DNA of 64,000 nucleotides, from positions 1,550,001 to 1,614,000 of the forward strand of contig JARWSJ010000001.1 of the NCBI GenBank assembly GCA_029906195.1, given 5' to 3'. Positions 44,667 to 52,551 of the stretch are shown piece by piece. This stretch comes from Chitinophagaceae bacterium 26-R-25 (GTDB lineage Bacteria > Bacteroidota > Bacteroidia > Chitinophagales > Chitinophagaceae). The translations under genes were made by a program, and so were the position numbers. The notes beneath the pieces were generated by a model. The model was not told where the DNA came from. It ran no database searches and was given only the letters and a program-made list of their open reading frames with translations. Numbering within the stretch: position 1 is the stretch's first letter; every line of letters begins with the position of its first letter.

Positions 44667-46229
44667 CTACCTGTGCTCACCAAACACACTTCTCAGCTCA
44701 TCTGCAATTTCGCCAAGCGTGCATTTGTTTTCCACAGCCTCAATTACGGTAGGCATAATATTGTCACCACTGTTCGCTTTGTCATTTAGGTCCTGCAAAA
44801 TAGAGTCGCATTTCGCCGGATTGCGGCTGTGGCGCAGATTATTTAGTTTCTGCATTTGCAGTTGTCGTATGCTGTCATCAATTTTGAATGAAGGCGGACG
44901 CTGGTTTTCATCGATCGCGAATTTGTTTACGCCCACAATGATCTTTTGTCCAGTTTCAATATTGCGTTGGTATTCATAAGCGCTGCGGGCAATTTCATCC
45001 TGGATGAATCCCGCTTCAATGGCGCTTACACTTCCGCCCATTGCATCGATTTTCGCGATCAGTTGCCATGCTTTTTCTTCTACTTCATCGGTTAGAGTTT
45101 CGATGAAATAACTGCCTGCCAACGGATCGGCGGTATCTGCAATTCCACTTTCGTAGGCGGCAATTTGCTGTGTCCGCAACGCAATTCTCGCAGCTTCTTC
45201 TGTTGGAAGATTCAAAGCCTCATCATAACCGTTTGTATGCAGACTCTGCGTACCACCAAGTACCGCGGCCAATGTTTGAATGGTCACGCGACTGATATTA
45301 TTAAGGGGTTGCTGTGCCGTTAAAGTACTTCCACCGGTTTGTGTGTGAAAGCGCAGCATCATTGCCTTTGGATCTGTTGCTCCAAGCGACTGCATTATCT
45401 TCGCCCACATGCGTCGTGCCGCACGGAATTTCGCCACTTCCTCGAACAAATTATTATGTGCATTGAAAAAGAAGGAGAGGCGTTTGCCAAAAACATTTAT
45501 ATCAAGGCCTTTTTCAAGCGCGGCCTGTACATAAGCTTTTCCGTTACTCAAAGTAAAAGCGACTTCCTGAACAGCTGTGCTTCCTGCTTCGCGGATATGA
45601 TAGCCTGAAATGGAAATGGTGTTCCACTTTGGCAAATCATGACTGCACCATTCAAAAATATCGGTGATGATGCGCATGGAAGGTTTTGGCGGATAAATAT
45701 AAGTACCCCTGGCAGCATACTCTTTCAAAATATCATTCTGGATGGTACCGGAGATTTTTTTCAAGTCTGCACCTTGCTGTTTTGCAAGTGCCACATAAAA
45801 TGCGAGAAGGATAAAACCCGTTGCGTTAATGGTCATGGATGTGGAAACATCTTCCAGTTTGATGCCATTAAAAAGCGCCTGCATGTCTTCAATACTGTCG
45901 ATGGCAACGCCCACTTTTCCCACTTCGCCTTCGGCCAGTTCGTGGTCGCTGTCGTAACCAATTTGTGTAGGTAAATCAAATGCAACGCTCAAACCCATTA
46001 CCCCCTGGTTCAGCAGGTAATGATAGCGTTTGTTACTTTCTTCGGCGGTGCTGAAACCTGCGTACTGGCGCATAGTCCACAGTTTGCCACGATACATGTC
46101 CGCCTGTATCCCGCGGGTAAAGGGAAATTCACCGGGTAGCTCTTTTCCGGCATGGGCAATTTCTCCGTTTGGAGAATACACCTGTCTGATCTCAATACCG
46201 GAATCGGTAAAACATTTTTTTTCTGGCAT
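44667..46229 (-). CDS. methylmalonyl-CoA mutase large subunit (catalytic domain only)
   Basis: 520 aa. CoA-binding TIM-barrel domain of the MCM superfamily: [75 protein letters not shown] and [20 protein letters not shown] are all near-invariant. The C-terminal B12-binding domain is missing, as in the archaeal-type two-subunit mutases, where a ~130-aa partner binds cobalamin. No such partner is encoded in this window. Reaction in the family: (R)-methylmalonyl-CoA to succinyl-CoA, or isobutyryl-CoA mutation. Confidence 0.93.
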   Translation of the reverse strand: MPEKKCFTDSGIEIRQVYSPNGEIAHAGKELPGEFPFTRGIQADMYRGKLWTMRQYAGFSTAEESNKRYHYLLNQGVMGLSVAFDLPTQIGYDSDHELAEGEVGKVGVAIDSIEDMQALFNGIKLEDVSTSMTINATGFILLAFYVALAKQQGADLKKISGTIQNDILKEYAARGTYIYPPKPSMRIITDIFEWCSHDLPKWNTISISGYHIREAGSTAVQEVAFTLSNGKAYVQAALEKGLDINVFGKRLSFFFNAHNNLFEEVAKFRAARRMWAKIMQSLGATDPKAMMLRFHTQTGGSTLTAQQPLNNISRVTIQTLAAVLGGTQSLHTNGYDEALNLPTEEAARIALRTQQIAAYESGIADTADPLAGSYFIETLTDEVEEKAWQLIAKIDAMGGSVSAIEAGFIQDEIARSAYEYQRNIETGQKIIVGVNKFAIDENQRPPSFKIDDSIRQLQMQKLNNLRHSRNPAKCDSILQDLNDKANSGDNIMPTVIEAVENKCTLGEIADELRSVFGEHR

Positions 46230-46278
46230 TCTAAAATTTTAAAGCAATCAATAGGGCCGTGAAGGTAGGATTTTTAGT

Positions 46279-46374
46279 AGTTGAAAATTGAAAGTTGAGA
46301 GTTGAAAGCTCTTCAATTTCAAGCTTTAAAATCGAATCAAATCATTTTCAATTTTCAACTTTCAATTTTCAATT
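46279..46374. repeat. Rep-B inverted pair
   Basis: TTGAAAATTGAAAGTTGAGA words (46281-46308) face TTTTCAATTTTCAACTTTCA words (46343-46373). Confidence 0.75.
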
Positions 46375-46383
46375 AACTCTCCA

Positions 46384-46986
46384 CTATTTCCTAAACGCAA
46401 GTCCTTTCTCTGCCAACGCTGTTCGCAGCTTAGGCATCGTACTTGGTCCCATTCCGTGGAAAGCAAGAATTTCTTTCTCTTTGTATTTGGAAAGTTTTTG
46501 TAGTGTGGTGATGCCATTATTTTCCAGTGCTCTTCTCGCGGGAGCCCCCAACGTGGAAAGGAAATCTTTATCGGCAGGTTTGCTTTTTTCAGTCGTCTTT
46601 TTTACCGGTGCTTTGTTAGCCGTCTTTTTTAACGCGGCTTTCTGTTCGGTTTCTGCAATCCTGAATTGTACGATCTGCTTAATCAAGTCGACCGGTAATG
46701 GCTTGTCGAGCGGAAATTGTATAGCGCCTTTTGAGTTTTTGAATGATTGTATTTCTTTTTGAAAATTGGCAATGCCAGACGCAGTGGGGTAGAAGCCAAT
46801 ATGATTTTTATATCCTGCAAAGTAGACCAACTTGCCATTTTGCTCGAAAGCAGGCATACCATAGCTAATAACCTCTTTCGCTTTGGGCGCAGCTTTTTGC
46901 ACTGTCTTTCTTACTTTTTCCAGAAGCTTTTGAACGTCTGCTGGAAAAGCAGCAATGTAGGCGTCGATGTTTTCGGCTTTATTCAT
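46384..46986 (-). CDS. DUF1801 (YdhG-like) protein with C-terminal HhH-like domain
   Basis: 200 aa. Residues 1-115 match the DUF1801 fold (ISYGMPAFEQNGKLVYFAGY, then HIGFYPTASGI), an SCP-like small-molecule domain of unclear function. A basic linker (ALKKTANKAPVKKTTEKSKP) joins a C-terminal helix-hairpin-helix segment resembling the RNA polymerase alpha CTD (GAPARRALENNGITTLQKLS, LAFHGMGPSTMPKLRTAL). This fusion could bind nucleic acid. It has its own TAATTTTG box on the minus strand at 47001. Function unknown. Confidence 0.82.
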   Translation of the reverse strand: MNKAENIDAYIAAFPADVQKLLEKVRKTVQKAAPKAKEVISYGMPAFEQNGKLVYFAGYKNHIGFYPTASGIANFQKEIQSFKNSKGAIQFPLDKPLPVDLIKQIVQFRIAETEQKAALKKTANKAPVKKTTEKSKPADKDFLSTLGAPARRALENNGITTLQKLSKYKEKEILAFHGMGPSTMPKLRTALAEKGLAFRK

Positions 46987-47000
46987 AACTATGGTTAAGG

Positions 47001-47008
47001 CAAAATTA
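47001..47008 (-). promoter_or_regulatory. -7 box of the DUF1801 gene (TAATTTTG)
   Basis: Exact TAnnTTTG on the minus strand, 14 bp before the start codon. Rep-M words begin right next to it. Confidence 0.45.
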
Positions 47009-47100
47009 AAAAGTCAAAAATCAAAAAGGTTTTATTCAGTCAAGCTTTTTGAATGCGAGCATTTTTTGAATTTTGACTTTTTACTTTTGATTTCTTTTTA
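47007..47100. repeat. Rep-M inverted pair
   Basis: AAAAAGTCAAAAATCAAAAA words (47008-47029) face GAATTTTGACTTTTTACTTT words (47068-47099). It ends at the stop codon of the SRPBCC gene. Confidence 0.7.
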
Positions 47101-47517
47101 TTTCTCAACGTGGTTTTTGAAGTTGTCAAGAATCGCCTGCCAACCTGCCTGTTGCATTTCGAGCGAATTCTGATCCTCAGCTTCAAAGGTTTCCACAACT
47201 TCGGTTTGGCCGTCTTCTTCTTTGAAAAGAACTTTTACTGTTCTACCATCGCCCATGGTGTATTCGATCAGTTCTTTTTCTACCACATCATCGTAAACGC
47301 CGCCAAAATCAAAACCAAAGCTGCCGTCTTTCGCTTCCATGCGATAAGAAAAACTGCCGCCTTTGCGAAGATCGTTTTGCGCTTTTGGTGTGTGCCAGTC
47401 GGGCGATGCATTGTTCCATTGCTTAACCTCTTCAGGATTAGTAAAGCTTTCCCAAACTTTTTCAAGTGGAGCGTTGATGATGGCTTCTACTGTGAGGTGA
47501 GATCTTTTTTGATCCAT
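47098..47517 (-). CDS. SRPBCC/AHSA1-like protein
   Basis: 139 aa with the START/Bet v1-like fold of AHSA1 proteins (VEAIINAPLEKVWESFTNPE, WNNASPDWHTPKAQNDLRKG, then the strand FGFDFGGVYDDVVEKELIEY). Typical end GWQAILDNFKNHVE. Members bind hydrophobic ligands; exact role unknown. The stop codon abuts Rep-M. Single gene between repeats. Confidence 0.9.
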   Translation of the reverse strand: MDQKRSHLTVEAIINAPLEKVWESFTNPEEVKQWNNASPDWHTPKAQNDLRKGGSFSYRMEAKDGSFGFDFGGVYDDVVEKELIEYTMGDGRTVKVLFKEEDGQTEVVETFEAEDQNSLEMQQAGWQAILDNFKNHVEK

Positions 47518-47527
47518 GGTGTTTAAT

Positions 47528-47600
47528 TTTGGGCCGAAGGCTAAAGGCCTAACCTAAACGCAGCTCGTTGCGTTGAGCGTTAGGCATGCAGCGTCCAGCG
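47528..47600. repeat. Rep-D element
   Basis: AAGGCCTAACCTAAACGCAG words face GTTGCGTTGAGCGTTAGGCA words. It occupies the gap between the SRPBCC gene and the 47602 gene and ends at the stop codon of the latter. Confidence 0.65.
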
Positions 47601-47601
47601 T

Positions 47602-48138
47602 TTATTGCATTATCTTCTTCGCCTCAAAACTCAGTGCTTCCTGAACGAGACCATGCATTGAACCTTGCGGCTGGCTCATGATCACTTCAAGGAGCTTCCT
47701 GTTGAGCTCGTGTCCACTTGCATCTGCCGGCAATATAAATGCCACCTGGTTGATGAGGTGAATATTCTGCTCTTTTAAAGTTCTGATGGCTTCCCATGCC
47801 TGGGCTGTAACATAAATCTGCTGGGAAAGGTTGTATTCAAATTCCTGGCGAATCGTGTTTGTCAGCAATAATTGCATTTCAGTCTTGTTGGCATCGGGTT
47901 GATTAAGGCGGCTAATGAGGTTTGGCAATGCAATTCTTTCGGCCAGTATCACCAGCCTTTCATACGCTTGCAATTGTAGAGAAGTTGACGCATTTGCTTC
48001 GGGCTTTGCCGGTTTTTCGGCTTCTGCTTTTTTCAATTCTTTTTTTTCACGCAAGTAATAAAAGAGATAAAGGCCTCCGATTACTACAGCGAGGCCAATC
48101 ACTAACAAAACCATTTGAGTTGTACTTAAGTCCGGCAT
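47602..48138 (-). CDS. anchored conserved hypothetical protein
   Basis: 178 aa. N-terminal membrane helix (TQMVLLVIGLAVVIGGLYLF), a basic-acidic linker, then a helical domain (about 55-178, LQAYERLVILAERIALPNLI, QEFEYNLSQQIYVTAQAWEA). I have the impression of a conserved Bacteroidota family but cannot name it. An exact TACATTTG box lies 22 bp ahead on the minus strand. Confidence 0.72.
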   Translation of the reverse strand: MPDLSTTQMVLLVIGLAVVIGGLYLFYYLREKKELKKAEAEKPAKPEANASTSLQLQAYERLVILAERIALPNLISRLNQPDANKTEMQLLLTNTIRQEFEYNLSQQIYVTAQAWEAIRTLKEQNIHLINQVAFILPADASGHELNRKLLEVIMSQPQGSMHGLVQEALSFEAKKIMQ

Positions 48139-48159
48139 ATTGTATTAGATCTATTTGAG

Positions 48160-48167
48160 CAAATGTA
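48160..48167 (-). promoter_or_regulatory. -7 box of the 47602 gene (TACATTTG)
   Basis: Exact TAnnTTTG on the minus strand, about 22 bp before the start. Confidence 0.45.
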
Positions 48168-48187
48168 AATAAACGGGATTATAGTTG

Positions 48188-48367
48188 AATTATTGAATGA
48201 CTAAATAACTGAATAACTGAGTAACTGAATAACTGAAGGTTAAATGTCAAAAAGTATCTTAGTGTTCGGTCATTCGGCTATTAACCGAGAACATATATTT
48301 TAAAGGCCTTTTCTTAATCAACGATTCAGTTATTCAGTTATTCAGTTATTCAGTTACTCAATTATTC
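48188..48367. repeat. Rep-E inverted words (TAACTGAA)
   Basis: AATAACTGAATAACTGAGTA words (48203-48238) face TTATTCAGTTATTCAGTTAT words (48325-48355), with a ~85-bp spacer. It fills the divergent gap between the 47602 and 48381 genes. Confidence 0.8.
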
Positions 48368-48380
48368 CTAAATTTGCCAT

Positions 48381-48731
48381 ATGGAAGCAACTACAGAAAC
48401 AACTGCTCCGGTAACACTCACTGAAGGTGCGGTGAAGGAGCTGAAAAGATTAATGGACGCGGAGGGTTTCGATAAATCCCAATTTCTGAGAGTAGGCGTA
48501 AAAGGCGGCGGCTGCAGCGGCATGAGTTACGTGCTGGGTTTTGACGCAAAACTGGAAAATGATGAAACCTTCGATATCAATGGCATTACATGCATCATGA
48601 ATAAATCCCACGGACTTTACCTTATGGGCATGCAAATTGACTGGCAGAATGGCCTGAACGCGAGAGGGTTCACTTTTACCAATCCGAACGCCAGTAAAAC
48701 CTGCGGATGCGGAACTTCATTTGCCGTGTAA
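48381..48731 (+). CDS. IscA/HesB-family iron-sulfur cluster assembly protein
   Basis: 116 aa. Conserved Cys45 (GGGCSGMSY) and Cys108-Gly-Cys110 (SKTCGCGTSF), the three ligands of A-type carriers; GLNARGFTFTNPNA precedes them as usual. It carries or delivers [Fe-S] clusters to apoproteins in the cytoplasm. Relevant because three radical SAM enzymes are encoded here. A TAAATTTG box (48369-48376) lies only 5 bp before the ATG, so the mRNA may be nearly leaderless, or that box is a chance match. Confidence 0.94.
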   Translation: MEATTETTAPVTLTEGAVKELKRLMDAEGFDKSQFLRVGVKGGGCSGMSYVLGFDAKLENDETFDINGITCIMNKSHGLYLMGMQIDWQNGLNARGFTFTNPNASKTCGCGTSFAV

Positions 48732-48751
48732 GATTTTCTCAATAGTTTTTT

Positions 48752-48783
48752 AAATGCCGGACTTCAAGACCGGCATTTTTATT
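48752..48783 (+). terminator. terminator of the iscA-like gene
   Basis: Stem AATGCCGG / CCGGCATT with an 8-base loop and TTTTATTT tail. Confidence 0.85.
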
Positions 48784-48960
48784 TACCGGACCTTAATACT
48801 GATTAAATAATGCAGTAAATGCCAATAAATATCTGAATGTCTGCTATTTAATATTATTTGCAGATAATTTATTTCACAAGACTACCCCTGAACTTTCCTC
48901 CCTTCCCAAATCTTCATTATAATTTTTCTTAAAGCGTAAACCTTCATTTCAAAACTCCGA

Positions 48961-48968
48961 TAGCTTTG
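48961..48968 (+). promoter_or_regulatory. -7 box of the 49000 methyltransferase (TAGCTTTG)
   Basis: Exact TAnnTTTG, 32 bp before the ATG. Confidence 0.5.
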
Positions 48969-48999
48969 TTGATTATCAACACATTTTTAATCAACAGTT

Positions 49000-49629
49000 A
49001 TGACAAACGCATGGACCAACAGATGGGACGAGAGATACGCAAGTGAAGAATTTGCTTACGGCACAAAACCCAATGATTATTTAAAGGAGCAGCTAGCCAA
49101 ACTTTCCCCCGGAAAGATCCTTTTCCCCGGAGAAGGTGAAGGGCGCAATGCCGTATTTGCCGCGACGCAGGGATGGAATGTTTCTGCTTTCGACATTAGC
49201 ATCGAAGGTCAAAAGAAAGCCCAACAACTTGCCGCTTCGAACAAAGTTTCAATTGATTACAAAGTTGGGACATTAGAAGAATTACCCTACCACGCTGAGC
49301 AGTTTGACGCGATTGCACTTATTTACGCTCATTTTCCAGCCAATATAAAATCTCTTTATCACAAAACGCTGAGCAAATATTTACGCAAAGGTGGCATCGT
49401 AATTTTTGAAGCCTTTAGCAAGAACCATATTGACTATCTCGCAAAAAACGAAAAGGTTGGAGGACCGAAAGATCTCGGATCCTTATTTTCCATCGAAGAA
49501 ATCAAAGCCGACTTCGACCATTACCATTTCAGAGAACTGGCAGAAGTAGAAATCGAATTGAATGAAGGGGTTTTTCATAATGGAGTAGGGTCGGTGGTGA
49601 GGTTTGTGGCGGAGAAGGTAGCTAATTGA
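49000..49629 (+). CDS. class I SAM methyltransferase (TehB/TPMT-like)
   Basis: 209 aa. N-terminal [20 protein letters not shown] is typical of the TehB/thiopurine-methyltransferase-like group; SAM site [16 protein letters not shown], then [10 protein letters not shown] and [12 protein letters not shown]. Members detoxify tellurite, selenite or thiol compounds, but the true substrate is unknown. The stop codon TGA lies in the first Rep-B word. Confidence 0.87.
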   Translation: MTNAWTNRWDERYASEEFAYGTKPNDYLKEQLAKLSPGKILFPGEGEGRNAVFAATQGWNVSAFDISIEGQKKAQQLAASNKVSIDYKVGTLEELPYHAEQFDAIALIYAHFPANIKSLYHKTLSKYLRKGGIVIFEAFSKNHIDYLAKNEKVGGPKDLGSLFSIEEIKADFDHYHFRELAEVEIELNEGVFHNGVGSVVRFVAEKVAN

Positions 49630-49686
49630 AAATTGAAAGTTGAAAGTTGAAAATGATACTGTAGGGGCGAATCGCATTCGCCCTTC
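49622..49686. repeat. Rep-B half-element with core palindrome
   Basis: AATTGAAAATTGAAAGTTGA words (49624-49650), then GTAGGGGCGAATCGCATTCG. Its first bases contain the stop codon of the preceding gene. Confidence 0.8.
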
Positions 49687-49754
49687 TTACATATTAAACC
49701 GATACCCAATCGCTTGCGTGGCACACCTATTCATTATTCTTTGTAAATTATTAA

Positions 49755-50294
49755 TCAAAACGTACATTTCTTCGATTTACAAAATGACAGCATTTCCGAC
49801 AGGCCATTTACGCAATGATGTGGATCATGGTTGGTGCAGCAGTTGATCTGCTTGTATTCCATAACAGCACCATATTGTGGCAGTTGATAATTATTTTGCG
49901 GGTCTTTGTCTCCGCCGATCGTGTAAGCTTGTTTCATCTCTAGCTTGTTGTCATCCTTCACCATCACTTTTACGAAACAAAAATATTTTGAACCCAATGT
50001 GTCGATAATAGTTTTGAATAAAATCTCCTCCGGCTTCGATTCGGAATAGTCAACATAGTAATCTGGAAAGCGCATCGAATCTTTGCCGGTTACGACCAGC
50101 AAACTCATGCGCTGGTTTTCATCTATCGAGAAAAACGAAGTTGTCTTTTTATCCTTATCCTGGTATTTCCAGAGATTATTCTGCAGTGAGGTCACAACAA
50201 CCTTCGTTTTTTCCTGGCTGTTGGTGCCGGGGTTTTGCGCCGCAAGATTAGAATAACAAGCCATTGCCGCACAGCCAATAATTATTGCTTTCAT
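49755..50294 (-). CDS. secreted protein with Cys/His-rich C-terminus
   Basis: 179 aa: a weak signal peptide (IIIGCAAMACYSNLAAQ), a central beta-rich region, and a terminal cluster CCTNHDPHHC followed by CKSKKC, suggesting a metal site or disulfide knot. Its start overlaps the upstream membrane gene by four bases (ATGA), so the two form an operon. No family recognised. Confidence 0.6.
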   Translation of the reverse strand: MKAIIIGCAAMACYSNLAAQNPGTNSQEKTKVVVTSLQNNLWKYQDKDKKTTSFFSIDENQRMSLLVVTGKDSMRFPDYYVDYSESKPEEILFKTIIDTLGSKYFCFVKVMVKDDNKLEMKQAYTIGGDKDPQNNYQLPQYGAVMEYKQINCCTNHDPHHCVNGLSEMLSFCKSKKCTF

Positions 50295-50845
50295 TCTTTT
50301 TTCTTATTTAATAAACCTGAAAAAATGAGATACAGGTTTTCATAGAATTTTTCGGCGTAAATACCGCTGAACAAACAAATGAACATCAGCGCACCCGGCT
50401 TTACATCCAATTCTCCTGAGAAAAACAAATTGGGAATCAACAACGAAAGTCCCAGTACTACAAGGCCTGTAAGCGCCCCCAGTACCGGCAACGACCAATA
50501 GGGCGTATCTTCTATGCGTGCTTTTTTTGACGCTATTTGTAGGATAATTGCGATCAGTGCGCCGATCATGCCAAACGAACAAGCTGTGATGATATAACTG
50601 AGGTAGGAGGGAACGTATTCTGCCCAGGGAAAAAGCTTTTGCGTCTTTTCACCTTCGATAATCGATTCCATGGACACCCTGTTCTTAAACAAGATGCCAT
50701 TGTACTCGACCTTTGCGGTATCCTTTACGTCGATCGTTTTTTTAATGAGGTTATTGTTCTCCATCCTGGTAATGCCGCCACTTCCAAAGTAGAGGGCTAT
50801 GGCCAGCCAGCCAACGATCACCGCAACGGGAACTACGCTTTTCAT
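50291..50845 (-). CDS. membrane protein with four helices
   Basis: 184 aa. Helices at about 5-22, 83-105, 115-137 and 147-167, separated after the first by a soluble loop (about 25-80). Coupled through ATGA to the Cys/His-rich secreted protein. No known family; they may act together at the envelope. Confidence 0.6.
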   Translation of the reverse strand: MKSVVPVAVIVGWLAIALYFGSGGITRMENNNLIKKTIDVKDTAKVEYNGILFKNRVSMESIIEGEKTQKLFPWAEYVPSYLSYIITACSFGMIGALIAIILQIASKKARIEDTPYWSLPVLGALTGLVVLGLSLLIPNLFFSGELDVKPGALMFICLFSGIYAEKFYENLYLIFSGLLNKKKE

Positions 50846-50885
50846 TGCAAGGAGTTAGTACTTAGTAAGATACCCCAAAAAACGC

Positions 50886-51038
50886 GAATTAGAAAATTTG
50901 AAAATATGGGAATTTGAAAATGCTTCAGGTCGATCATCCGGATTTTATAGTTGCCATTCACCTCGACCAGTAACAATAAACAATGCCTGACGCACTAAAT
51001 GCATTTTCAAATTCCCATATTTTCAAATTTTCAAATTG
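50886..51038. repeat. Rep-F copy 1 (AATTTGAAAA words)
   Basis: GAAAATTTGAAAATATGGGA words (50894-50920) face TCCCATATTTTCAAATTTTC words (51014-51035), exact over 20 bases. It ends at the stop codon region of the YtxH-like gene. Confidence 0.8.
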
Positions 51039-51041
51039 CCG

Positions 51042-51353
51042 CTACGCAGTAGTGGCTCCCGGATTATCTTCCGCAGGCTTATCGCCTTTGTTGAAAAGGT
51101 TGTGGAACATGCCTTCAACATCGCCGAAGTGTTCTTTAAAAGCTTCGGAGCCCTTTGTTTTTAGTTCTGCGAAATAATCTTTTGCTTTATCGGCCGCATT
51201 TTCCGCTTCCGATTTGAATTGATGCGCTTTGTCTTTCAGATTTTGGGCAAGCTTTTCTTTTTCCTCAGGCGTCATCGTCATGTATTTATGCGCCGCAAAA
51301 GCTGCTGCCGCACCCAAAAGGAAAGTGGCAATGTGTTTGGAATCTACACTCAT
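51042..51353 (-). CDS. YtxH-like small anchored protein
   Basis: 103 aa with a short N-terminal helix (HIATFLLGAAAAFAAHKYM) and a long charged coiled-coil-like segment (KLAQNLKDKAHQFKSEAENA). Typical of YtxH-type stress-related small proteins. It lies between two Rep-F elements (50886-51038 and 51412-51560). Function unknown. Confidence 0.75.
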   Translation of the reverse strand: MSVDSKHIATFLLGAAAAFAAHKYMTMTPEEKEKLAQNLKDKAHQFKSEAENAADKAKDYFAELKTKGSEAFKEHFGDVEGMFHNLFNKGDKPAEDNPGATTA

Positions 51354-51411
51354 AAAAAGGATTTTACAATTTGATATGACTGTAACATTTGTGCCACCGG
51401 AAGGTTGTGGT

Positions 51412-51560
51412 AATTCGAAAATTTGAAGATTTGAAATTTTGAAAATGCTTCCAATGAATCATTCTTGAGATTAAATATCAATTCTTTGAGGAAGTCGGCC
51501 ATACAAGCACCTGATGCACCCACTGAATTTTCAAATTTTCAAATCTTCAAATTTTCAAAT
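51412..51560. repeat. Rep-F copy 2
   Basis: TCGAAAATTTGAAGATTTGA words (51415-51445) face TTTTCAAATCTTCAAATTTT words (51538-51557). The -7 box of the next gene starts one base later. Confidence 0.8.
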
Positions 51561-51568
51561 TATTTTTG
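51561..51568 (+). promoter_or_regulatory. -7 box of bshB1 (TATTTTTG)
   Basis: Exact TAnnTTTG, 17 bp before the ATG and immediately next to the Rep-F arm. Confidence 0.45.
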
Positions 51569-51585
51569 GCTCTTAAACTAAGCGA

Positions 51586-52323
51586 ATGAAACTTGACATA
51601 CTTGCGATAGGCGTTCACCCCGACGATGTGGAGCTCGGCTGTTCGGGCACTTTGATCAATGAAATAAAAAATGGCAAAAAGGTAGGCGTGGTTGATTTGA
51701 CACAAGGCGAACTGGGAACACGCGGTACGATTGACACACGATACACCGAAGCCGCAAAAGCCGCGGAAGTGATGGGTGTGCACGTGCGTGAAAACCTTAA
51801 AATGCGTGACGGCTTCTTTAAGAATGATGAGGAGCACCAGTTGAAACTGATAAGCGCTTTGCGCAAATACCAACCGGAAATAGTCATCGCGAATATATTG
51901 CACGACCGTCACCCGGACCATGGCCGCGCCGGCCACCTGATCGCGGATGCATGCTTTCTTTCCGGCCTGACGAAAGTGAAGACGAATGATGAGGACGGAA
52001 ATCCGCAGGCGAAGTGGCGCCCGAAATATGTATTGCATTACCTGCAGGATTGGTATCACGAGCCAGATCTGATCATCGACATCTCAGATGTTTTTGAGCA
52101 AAGAATGAAAGCAATCGAAGCTTATGGCACACAATTTTTCAGCACCGGTGAGGCCAACGATGAGCCGGTTACTTACATCTCAACACCCGATTTCCTCGAC
52201 AGTGTAACTGCCAGGGCACGCATGCTCGGCAAACGCATTGGAGTGAAGTATGGCGAAGGCTACATCAGCGAGAAAAAAATTGGCATCAGAAGCCTGGATG
52301 CGTTGATTCAGAATGAAACTTAG
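51586..52323 (+). CDS. bshB1: bacillithiol biosynthesis deacetylase BshB1
   Basis: 245-aa LmbE/PIG-L zinc deacetylase. Zinc-binding HPDD (11-14, VHPDDVELGCSGT) and the ANILHDRHPDHGRAG segment match BshB1 well, as does DGFFKNDEEHQLKLISALRK. It removes acetyl from GlcNAc-malate during bacillithiol synthesis. Bacilliredoxin is at 42400. BshA and BshC are not in the window. Confidence 0.93.
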   Translation: MKLDILAIGVHPDDVELGCSGTLINEIKNGKKVGVVDLTQGELGTRGTIDTRYTEAAKAAEVMGVHVRENLKMRDGFFKNDEEHQLKLISALRKYQPEIVIANILHDRHPDHGRAGHLIADACFLSGLTKVKTNDEDGNPQAKWRPKYVLHYLQDWYHEPDLIIDISDVFEQRMKAIEAYGTQFFSTGEANDEPVTYISTPDFLDSVTARARMLGKRIGVKYGEGYISEKKIGIRSLDALIQNET

Positions 52324-52398
52324 AACGCTTAAAGCAGAACGCCTAACGCTTAACGCAAGGTCTCTCAGCGTTGAGCGTTAGGCATTAGGCGTTGAGCC
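52322..52398. repeat. Rep-D hairpin
   Basis: AACGCCTAACGCTTAACGCA words (52338-52359) face GCGTTGAGCGTTAGGCATTA words (52368-52394). Starts at the bshB1 stop codon. Confidence 0.8.
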
Positions 52399-52499
52399 TT
52401 TCCCATTCAAAACCTGCCCAAGTCATCTCCCTGTAACTTTAATTGTTAAATATTTTACATTTCTACAATGTTTAAAATTAAATGTTCATAGTTTACCGA

Positions 52500-52526
52500 T
52501 TTGTCCGCTACTTAAGCATACTTTTG
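52500..52526 (+). promoter_or_regulatory. promoter of the desaturase gene
   Basis: TTTG at 52500-52503 and exact -7 box TACTTTTG at 52519-52526, 15 bp apart; the start codon lies 26 bp downstream. The same unusual 15-bp spacing occurs at 42344. Confidence 0.5.
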
Positions 52527-52551
52527 TGCCTTACTTTAAAATGAATTTGTG

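Noticed and set aside
48369-48376. TAAATTTG as the promoter of the iscA-like gene
   Set aside because: Only 5 bp separate it from the ATG, so transcription would start inside or at the codon; kept as a remark only.
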